Below, one piece after another: positions 56,589 to 64,000 of a stretch of 64,000 nt of DNA. How positions within the stretch are numbered: position 1 is the first letter of the stretch; the number at the start of each line of letters is the position of its first letter. The DNA comes from Monoplex corrugatus (lineage: Eukaryota; Mollusca; Gastropoda; Littorinimorpha; Ranellidae). Position numbers and translations under genes: made by a program. The notes below the pieces were generated by a model. The model saw nothing but the letters and a program-made list of their open reading frames with translations. It searched no databases and had not been told where the DNA came from. Location: assembly GCA_030674185.1 (NCBI GenBank), contig JAPXFY010000022.1, positions 45,869,898 to 45,933,897 of the forward strand, written 5' to 3'.

Positions 56589-56612
56589 AATGATGATGAT
56601 GATGATGATGAT
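56425..56612 (+). mobile_element. RTE-like LINE 3' end with internal deletion and (ATG)n tail
   Basis: Encodes IGHFMRKGELEHLVTTGKL, then jumps from the AP(G) codons directly to ANAMWQGT and the TGA-repeat tail at 56556-56612. About 100 bp are missing compared with the other copies. Confidence 0.85.
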
Positions 56613-56764
56613 GAGTGTGGTGTGGTGTGTGTGTCCTCTTGACAAGTGTCCGGATGGCTGAAGGTTTGTGCCTGTCTTGATCTCTTCTTTACGTTCGCGT
56701 GTTTGTTCCTTGTTTGTCGTGTTTTGGGTGTTTATTTGCTTGAATGCTGGCGGTTGCTTTTTAT

Positions 56765-56911
56765 TTAACCCTTTCACTCTGGCGCCTAGTCCCCCAACAT
56801 CCTGTACTGTCAATCATGCTAGCAAAGCAAAAACTTAACCTTTTACTCCTCCACCCTTTCTTCAAAGAAGCTGGTGGAGAAGGTGAGGAAGTCAAAGGGT
56901 TCATTTTTTTC

Positions 56912-56975
<64 letters not shown>

Positions 56976-57270
56976 TGTGTGTGTGTGTGTGTGGTGTTTT
57001 GTTGTTGTGTTGTTGTTGTTGTTGTTTTTGCAGTTGGTGGAGATAGGATGCGGGAGACAAAGGGTTAAGTTTTCGCAATCGGTGGATAGGTACAGGAGTC
57101 AGAGGGTTGGTGAGGGAGTCAAAGGGTTAAATATTTTGCAGTTGGTGGAGATTGGGTGCGGGACTCAAAGGGTTAAGATTTTTTGCAGTTGTGGAGATTG
57201 GGTGCGGACCCAAAGGGTTAAGTCTTTGCAGTTGGTGGAGATAGGGTGCGGGACTCAAAGGGTAAAACGA
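56765..57270. mobile_element. TTAA-type element interrupted by (GT)n
   Basis: Left part TTTAACCCTTTCACTCTGG (56764) and hairpin around CTTTCTTCAAAGAAGCTGG. After AGTCAAAGGGTTCATTTT a pure GT tract (56912-56998) and GTT tract intervene, then several right-type units (TTGCAGTTGGTGGAGAT, GCGGGACTCAAAGGGTTAA) at 57029-57265 about 50-60 bp apart. Confidence 0.75.
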
Positions 57271-57720
57271 AATCCAAAACAAGTGTGACTGCCCGCGTTC
57301 AAGCAAACAGGAACCAGAAAAACACGCAAAAAGAATCAGAACGCGTATTTGATACAACAAGACAAGACAGGCGCGACAACTGGCCTTTGTCAAGCGTGAA
57401 TGTAAGTTCACAAACAAACAAACACCAAATACAAAATTAGGAGAAAAAGACTGAAGCTTCCCTGCTGCTTCGTCCAGTGGGAGAAGAGGAATAAAAAGAA
57501 TTAGTCCTCTTCTCCCATTGGACGAAGCAGCAGGGAAGTTTCAGTCTTTGTCTCCTAATTTTGTATTTGGTATTTTCTCCTAATTTTGTATTTGCTGTTT
57601 GTTTGTGATCTTACATTCACGCTTGACAAAGGCCAGTTGGCCGAAAATTTGCCCTGTCTTGTCTTGTTGTATTAAATACGCGTTCTGATTCTTTTTTTCG
57701 TGTTTGTCTGGTTTCAAGGT
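57268..57720. mobile_element. Large foldback element, ~165-bp arms
   Basis: The left arm (57338-57490) and right arm (57505-57695) are inverted copies: AGAATCAGAACGCGTATTTG, GACAAGACAGG, TGGCCTTTGTCAAGCGTGAA and CTTCCCTGCTGCTTCGTCCA all recur as complements. The loop is only about 15 bp near 57492-57506. The right arm has a short duplication of TCTCCTAATTTTGTATTTG. Partial relatives lie at 1-150 and 18485-18597. Class unknown. Confidence 0.85.
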
Positions 57721-58885
57721 AAAGTTAGGTTACTGACAATAAAAAAAAAACAACCTACTCGAGGTTATTGAAACAATCCACCAGCCTGACACTTCATGGC
57801 TGTAACAACAACAGCGATCTGAATTGGACCGTGTCAACATAAACAAGCCCCCCCCCCCCCACACACACACACACCCTTCCCCACCTGTTCTGACCTTCCC
57901 CCCCCCCCCCCATGAGAAGGGGGGAGGGAGAGAGGATTCCATTTGTTTACATTAGGTATTTGGGGAAGGTAGAGGGAGTGGAAACAATGTGTTGTAAGAA
58001 AAAAAGAAAATAAACGGAAAAATACATGGGTTGAAAAAGGAGACATAACAACCATTACGGAGTTCTCTCACACGAAAAGAGGTGTTCCACAGACGGGCAT
58101 CCAGGAGTCATGACCTGGATGTGGCCCGCCCCCTTAAGAGTGTCAGGAGTTAAGGGCCGAAACATTTCTTGTTTGACGGGGAGTACCTCTTCTGAGGACC
58201 TTCTGCTGTCCAGCTCTCTCCAGAGTTTTTTACTACCACTGCTGGTGTCTTTGCATGAGAGTTTTTTTTTTGTTTGTTTGTTTGTTTTTTACCCAGAACG
58301 TTACTTCCGTGCCCGGATCGGATTGATCAGTCACCTCCGGACACACTGACTCAAAGCAACTTCATTAAGCCGTGGTCATTGTCGACGACGACAGACGAAC
58401 ACCAACCAGAACATTTAGGGAAAGTTCGGATTGTGGGGCAGAGGAGCCGGGTGGGGTAGTGGTGATGTAACAATGCTAATTCAGAGACTAAATACGTATT
58501 CCAGCCCTGTGACAAAATCCGACGGTCTTTGTTCATGAGTTTGTTTGTGTGTGTGTGTTTTTGTGTTCGTTCGTTCGTTCCTTCGTCTGTTCGTTGTCTG
58601 TTTGCTTGTTTGTTTGTGTGTGTGGTTTCGTGTACGTGTGTGTGTTTGTGTACGTGTGTATTTGTTTGATTGTTCTTTTCCTTTTGTGTCTGTTTGTTTG
58701 TGTGTGTGTGTGGTTTTGTGTGTGCGTGTGTGTTTGTGCACATGTGTATTTTGTTTGATTGTTCGTTTGTTTTGTGTGTTATTTGTTCTTGCGTGTTTTT
58801 TGTGTTTTTGTTTCTTAACGATGGAAATTGAGTTTCAGTTTCAGTTTCAGTTTCAGTTTTTTTCAAGACGACGTCTCCGAGTTCG
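57721..58885. other. Intergenic sequence without gene
   Basis: C runs at 57849-57860 and 57899-57911, T/G-rich TTCG and GT stretches at 58545-58800, and a short CAGTTT repeat at 58832-58858. No gene. Confidence 0.5.
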
Positions 58886-58985
58886 GAACGAATTCTGTAT
58901 GAGCTAACGTCACAGGCGCCATGTGTATGGTGATCATGGTACAAGCTTTAAGCCTGCACATAAAACCATGAGCTGGAAATTCAGC
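58886..58985 (+). repeat. Dispersed repeat E, partial copy
   Basis: GAGCTAACGTCACAGGCGCC, AGCCTGCACATAAAACCATG and AGCTGG match 61240-61325 and 63690-63805. It is preceded by CAGTTT repeats, as is the 63.6-kb copy in part. Confidence 0.75.
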
Positions 58986-58987
58986 TG

Positions 58988-59049
58988 TGGTGTGTGTATG
59001 TGTGTGTGTATGTGTGTGTGTATGTGTGCGTGTGTGTGTGTGTGTGTAT

Positions 59050-59143
<94 letters not shown>

Positions 59144-59150
59144 TGTGTAA
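58988..59150. repeat. (GT)n microsatellite
   Basis: TATG/GT then pure GT, 59052-59140. An AG run and CTGAAA repeats follow at 59148-59185. Confidence 0.97.
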
Positions 59151-59862
59151 GAGAGGGAGAGAGAGAAACTGAAACTGAAACTGAAAATGGTTTATTGCCA
59201 TTGACATTTTTTGTCCTTGTGGCAAGGAGCATAAAACAAAGTCATTAAATTTTTCGGCGACGTTTTCTCGAAACAAAGATTTATAAATATAGTCATGGCT
59301 GACATTACATCCATTTGAATTTTTTCGTAAAGATGAAGAAAAATTTTGAACGGAAAGAGTTGAACAAAATGTTGAACAAAAAGTTGAAGAGAGAGAGATA
59401 GAGAGAGAAAGAGAGATTATCCATCATCTTTAACATCAATATAACAACATATGCATATAGTAAAATATCAGTATCATCACAGTTCAAAGAACAGAATTTT
59501 TCAGTTATTGTACTAGATACTTGTAGTTTAACCACAAGAAATGAACGTCAGTGCTTCATCTTATATGTCAGATAATAGAAGAGATAATCTAAATTCTTGA
59601 GATGTGCGGAGTGTTTCTCCTTAAATATTGTGAAACTGAGATGCTCTTGCAGATTTTCCGGTCGTTGTAATAGATAAGGATGTATTGTTCCGCCTTTTAA
59701 CCATTTCACTAGAAGGAGAGGGAAGATCTGAAAACATTACACGATTTTTTTGGATATGCAGAATCGCGATAGAATGAAAATCAAATCCCGAAATTTGATC
59801 ATTTGACCAGATAAACGAATCAGTGTTTGTTTTAACCATCAAATAAAAATAAGCTCGTCGTA
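59151..59862. other. AT-rich stretch, possible retroposon remnant at left
   Basis: CTGAAACTGAAACTGAAA then GGTTTATTGCCATTGACATT at 59166-59208 looks like a retroposon end. The rest has no recognisable feature. Confidence 0.4.
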
Positions 59863-60060
59863 AACTGGATTAGACTCGACTGTGTGGTCCCAGTTTTCCC
59901 AAATGAGCCCATAGCACGCCCAGCTCGGGATAAGGAGCCGGTTGGAGCCGAAAATTCCAACAATGATTTTTTGAAGGGGCTGATGGGGATTCGAATCCCC
60001 AACCTTTCCATCGGTAGTCCGTTGAGCTAACCACAACACCATAGCCACTTGTCCGTATGT
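59863..60060 (-). mobile_element. tRNA-derived SINE S1 with well-preserved head
   Basis: The complement has a box A-like TGTTGTGGTTAGCTCAACGG and box B GGGGATTCGAATCCCC, with a perfect TPsiC-like stem. The body has CTCCTTATCCCGAGCTGGG and ends AGTCGAGTCTAATCC. The lack of a matching acceptor stem and the attached body argue for a SINE and not a tRNA gene. Confidence 0.75.
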
Positions 60061-60107
60061 GCGTGTGTTTTATGTGATCAAGGGTGGAGAATGGGTTCAA
60101 AGGATTA

Positions 60108-60275
60108 ATTAACCCTTTGACTCCCTCGCCCAGTCCGCTAGCTGTCTGTATTGTCAGCCAGGACAGCAAAGCTAAACTTAACTCTTTCCCTCCCTCGCCC
60201 TATCCACCAGCTTCCTGATGGTTAAGTTTTTGCAGCTGGCGAATAGGGTGCGGAAATGAAAGATTAAGGTTATGG
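60108..60275. mobile_element. TTAA-bordered palindromic element
   Basis: ATTAACCCTTTGACTCCC at 60111, second unit CTTAACTCTTTCCCTCCC, and right part CGGAAATGAAAGATTAAGG. Diverged. Confidence 0.7.
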
Positions 60276-60344
60276 GAATGATAAATTGTGTTAGAAAAGG
60301 AGAGTTGTGTTTTGAGTGACCATAAATGGATTGTTCTTGTTATT

Positions 60345-61340
60345 ATTGCTTAAAGCCCAGCCGACTGTGCAGAGCCATATCAAGGCTATAACCGTTTCAA
60401 AACATACACAATACTTCAACAAGAAAAAAAAGGAGAAGAAATTAAGTACACATATCAATGCATTCGCGCACATGATCCAAGGAGATGCCCCTGGCGTTGA
60501 CCACTCCATCCTATTTATCACACAGGAGATTTCACAAACATACCTGAATACAATTTTAAACATCACTAAGGACACTAATATCGTCGTCGGCCTCTTTACA
60601 TCTCAGGAGATGATAGTCTGCACCAGGAGGCGTTGTGGTCATGACGTGCACTTACGCCAAAAAAGCCTAGGCTTAAAACCGGTATCTGCTACTCTCCGTG
60701 TTGTGTCGATGCTGTGTTACCAGCGAAGCTGGAGTGACCTCTCCAGATGCAGGCCTGGGCAAGTGAATATGGAGGACGAGCTGTTGCCCATGCAGCAGAT
60801 CCCCCCTCTCCTCGCCACTAGTAGAATCCAGGGGAAAGACGAAGGCCTGTACGCCTGGTACCAGGGGCGACGCAGGAGTTGCCAGAACGAGGTTGTAGAC
60901 AACGGCGAACTGCCTTAGGGACTCCGACTCCGGATTTTTCCTCAGGGTTGACTCCCGAAGCCTTTCCTATGAGTGGGTATGGCCGCAAGGCAGCGGAGGT
61001 TTGAAATCAGAGTTTTCCTTCTCTTAGATGAGCTGTCTTCCCAGACTGATGAGCCGCATCTACCCAAAGCACTGGTTTTCAGGTGCCAGTAACCCGCCTT
61101 CACCCCTTCTCCTATAACCTATATAAAAATGGACCTAAATTACCAAAAATTGCTTCCGCATATCACATTTTCATACAGCCAAAAATGTATTTAGTACATA
61201 TACCCAATTATCAATCCTAAGAGAAAGTATGTAATTCCATATGCACTAACGTCACAGGTGCCACGTGTATGGTGACCGTGGCACAAGCCTTAAGCCTGCA
61301 CATAAACCCATGAGCTGGCCAGGTCCTGAGGCCCTACCTA
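60345..61340. mobile_element. Unclassified repeat-like region ending in repeat E
   Basis: It holds a 200-codon frame at 60316-60918 with segments such as PGVDHSILFITQEISQTYLN and RSWSDLSRCRPGQVNMEDEL. I recognise no domain. The right end (61240-61330) is dispersed repeat E, so the block may be an older transposon. It could also be non-coding: the frame begins inside AT-rich sequence and has no splice context. Confidence 0.35.
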
Positions 61341-62098
61341 GCCTACGTTTTACCTAGTCTACATTTTATACTGGTATTTCATCAGCCTACCACTGGAATA
61401 ATCTTGGTTACATGTAAATGACATGTGTATGTGTGTGTCTTACCTTCAAAAAGGAACATACATATAAAGTAAATAAATAAATAATTAAAGGTCTGACTCA
61501 CAACACAACTAGCTATTCTGTATAAACTCGTCTCACGTGACAGAACCCCCTCCCCCCTCCAGTCAATGCCCAAATGCTCAGCTGTCTATCAACTAGGTGA
61601 AGACATTATTTTCTTAACCATAGATTGATAGGTAAGTAAGTAAGCAAACAAGTAAGCAAGCAAGCAAGCAAGCAAGTAATTGAGTGAGTGAGTTAAAATA
61701 TGGTACATCGACTTTACCGAACACATACAGGTGAATTGATCAGCAAGGCAGAAAATGATAGGAAAAATGACAGAAAGCAAAGGAACAAGGCAGAAACAAA
61801 GAGAGTGACAGAAAAGAGGAAATTTCTGGTACAGAATTTCAAGAAGGTGTGGATACTATTTTGCTATTTATACTGAAAGAACCTAACCCCTCCCCCGACC
61901 TCCCCATGGGGGGTGAGGGGTGATGGGGGTGTAAATAGATGTCTATGACCTGAATCTGTGAGATGTTGACACAGAGCACACTTAGTGAGTATTCGTCGAT
62001 TTGTTTGTTTGTGTTAGGACATGGCATGTGAAAAGATACATTTCAATACTGGATATCTAGGTTGTTTTCAGGACACGTACACATTGATACATGGACAG
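61341..62098. other. Sequence without recognised feature
   Basis: Short AAAT and AAGC/AAGT runs at 61468-61480 and 61630-61680, and a C/G-rich patch at 61885-61935. No gene. Confidence 0.5.
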
Positions 62099-62100
62099 AT

Positions 62101-62330
62101 CATCATCATCATCATCATGTGCCCTGCCGCATGGCGATGGCGATCATGGCCCTCCGTATGAATCTATCCCTTGTCGCTGCCAGTACATCTTCCACCCTGT
62201 CTGTCCTCAGCCACCCATTGACAATAAATGAGATTAATTCAATCAAGTGTGCTTGCGGCAACAAGGGACAGATACATATGGAGGGCCATGATCGCCAACG
62301 CCATGTGGCAAGGCACTTGATGATGATATG
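62101..62330. mobile_element. Compact foldback of two RTE-like LINE 3' ends
   Basis: Left end: ATC repeats, GTGCCCTGCCGCATGGCGAT, CGATCATGGCCCTCC. Right end: GGAGGGCCATGATCGCC, AACGCCATGTGGCAAGGCAC, TGATGATGAT. Terminal inverted repeats of about 70-80 bp enclose an 80-bp centre in a 225-bp unit. No RT codons remain beyond the last few. Confidence 0.85.
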
Positions 62331-62449
62331 CGTGTATGTGTGTGTACGCACACAGAACACAGTGCCTTTTTCTTCTTCTTCTAAATATCCCCTCTGTGGT
62401 CCAGAGGTCGGCGTGTCATGATTCTCCAGGTCGTCCTGTCCTGTGTTGA

Positions 62450-63582
62450 GTGGACCTATGAAACGCTAAGCTGACATCACCAGAATGATGGAAACATTAA
62501 GATGGGCAGCCAACAGGCCAGTGGATCTATCAAACACTAAGCTGACACCACCAGAATGATGGAAACATTAAGATGGGCAGTAAACAGGCCAGTGGACCTA
62601 TCAAACAGTAAGCTGACACCACCAGAATGATGGAAACATTAAGATGGGCAGCCAACAGGCCAGTAGACCTATGAAACAGTAAGCTGACACCACCAGAATG
62701 ATGGAAACATTAAGATGGGCAGCCAACAGGCCAGTGGACCTATCAAACACTAAGCTGACACCATCCAGAATGATGGAAATATTACGATGGGCAGCCAACA
62801 GGCCAGTGGACCTATCAAACACTAAGTTGACACCACCAGAACGATGGAAACATTACGATGGGCAGTGAACAGGCCAGTGGACCTATGAAACAGTAAGCTG
62901 ACACCACCAGAATGATGGAAACATTAAGATGGGCAGCCAACAGGCCAGTGGACCTATAAACAGTAAGCTGACACCACCAGAATGATGGAAACATTAAGAT
63001 GGGCATGCAACAGGCCAGTGGACCTATGAAACAGTAAGCTGACACCACCAGAATGATGGAAACATTAGATGGGCAGCCAACAGGCCAGTGGACCTATGAA
63101 ACAGTAAGCTGACACCACCAGAATGATGGAAACATTAAGATGGGCAGCCAACAGGCCAGTGGACCTATGAAACAGTAAGCTGACACCACCAGAATGATGG
63201 AAACATTAAGATTGGAAGTGAACAGGCCAGTGGACGTATGAAACAGTCAGCTGACACCACCAGAATGATGGAAACATTAGATGGAAGTGAACAGGCCAGT
63301 GGACGTATGAAACACTAATCTGACACCACCAGAATGATGGAAACATTAAGATTGGAAGCAACAGGCCAGTGGACTTATAAACACTAATCTGACACCACCA
63401 GAATGATGGAAACATTAAATGGGCAGTGAACAGGCCAGTGGACCTATGAAACAGTAAACTGACACACCAGAATGATGGAAACATTAAGATGGGAAGTGAA
63501 CAGGCCAGTGGACCTATGAAACAGTAAACTGACACCACCAGAATGATGGAAACATTAAGATTGGAAGTGAACAGGCTAGGTT
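62450..63582. repeat. 71-bp minisatellite, about 16 copies
   Basis: The unit contains AACAGGCCAGTGGACCTATG, AAACAGTAAGCTGACACCAC and AGAATGATGGAAACATTAAG. The first copies are exact in length. From about 62940 onward many have one-base losses (CTATAAACAG, AACATTAGATGG, GACACACCAG). The unit is related to element D. Confidence 0.97.
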
Positions 63583-63639
63583 TTAATGTTGTGGCTGGGA
63601 TTAAACTCGAGACATCACATCTTGAGTCTCTTGGTTTTA

Positions 63640-63835
63640 TCTTTTCACTTTCATTTCAGTTCCTCAAAATGACGTCTCGCGCTCAAAAAGATTCCATATG
63701 GACCTAACGTCACAGGTGTCATGTGATGGGAAAGATCCAGAATGATGGAATCACGGCACAAGCCTTAAGCCTGCACATAATCCCACGAGCTGGCCAGGTC
63801 CTGAGGTCCTACCTAGATAGTTCCACAACCCTGGG
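63640..63835 (+). repeat. Dispersed repeat E
   Basis: TAACGTCACAGGTGTCATGT, AAGCCTTAAGCCTGCACATA, GAGCTGGCCAGGTCCTGAGG and CCTACCTAG match 61240-61340. About 20 bp related to the 71-bp array (CCAGAATGATGGAA) are inserted at 63736-63749. Confidence 0.75.
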
Positions 63836-63929
63836 GTCGTAGGGAGTGAGGTGGCAAAGACCTCAACTTTTGCCGGGGCCAGCACCACGAGGGCGGCACC
63901 CATCCCCTCTCCCTTGCTTCAAATTCATA

Positions 63930-64000
63930 TTCATACCCACATTTTTTTAAACCAAGACTTCAAAAAAAGCAAGAAGGCTAATTGGTCTTCAAGGGGTTGG
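63930..64000 (-). mobile_element. SINE S2, cut by the window end
   Basis: ACTTCAAAAAAAGCAAGAAG and GGCTAATTGGTCTTCAAGGG match the tail half of the copies at 37835 and 53598. Confidence 0.65.

Noticed and set aside
59950..60055. Bona fide tRNA gene on the minus strand
   Set aside because: Box A and B are good, but no convincing acceptor stem is seen and a SINE body follows, shared with copies at 9.8 and 51.3 kb.

Overview
The window is animal nuclear DNA. It has GT-AG introns of 2.5 to 9 kb, non-LTR retrotransposon fragments, tRNA-derived SINE copies and very abundant microsatellites and minisatellites. A mollusc, probably a marine gastropod, is my best guess from the style of the repeats. 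That is inference only, because nothing here names the organism.

The one convincing gene runs on the plus strand from 884 to 36150, with its 5' end outside the window. Seven coding exons (884-2668, 11620-12050, 16789-17235, 19785-19978, 25939-28355, 31787-32251, 36103-36150) join in a consistent splice phase at all six introns. They encode about 1,930 residues of a largely disordered, Ser/Pro/Gln-rich protein. It has basic nuclear-localisation-like clusters, a short helical segment, a possible CtBP-binding motif, a SUMO-interacting-type motif and a C-terminal MYND zinc finger, the finger being split by the last intron. I infer a nuclear transcriptional co-regulator but cannot name its family. 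Two exons each contain one frameshift at a C homopolymer, most simply a base missing from the consensus.

The introns (2.7-36.1 kb) and the 28 kb downstream are almost entirely repeats. The dispersed elements are: (i) about 16 loci of a palindromic element with TTAA borders (TTAACCC...GGGTTAA), resembling a piggyBac-type MITE, often arrayed in 70-bp tandem; (ii) RTE-like LINE 3' ends with (TGA)n tails, several of them folded into inverted repeats; (iii) a second LINE family with a (CA)n tail; (iv) several tRNA-derived SINE families, one sharing its 3' end with LINE family (iii); (v) other unclassified dispersed repeats, including a large foldback at 57.3-57.7 kb.

Minisatellite arrays lie at 20.6, 25.2, 28.7-29.5 (59 bp), 33.2-36.0 (about 21 bp, inside the MYND intron), 36.2 (39 bp, in the 3' UTR), 43.2, 44.4-46.2 (38/43 bp), 46.6-47.6 (about 27-31 bp, rich in CACGTG) and 62.4-63.6 kb (71 bp, derived from a dispersed element). 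No rRNA gene, bona fide tRNA gene, CRISPR array or second convincing protein-coding gene was found. Most long open frames are translations of simple repeats.
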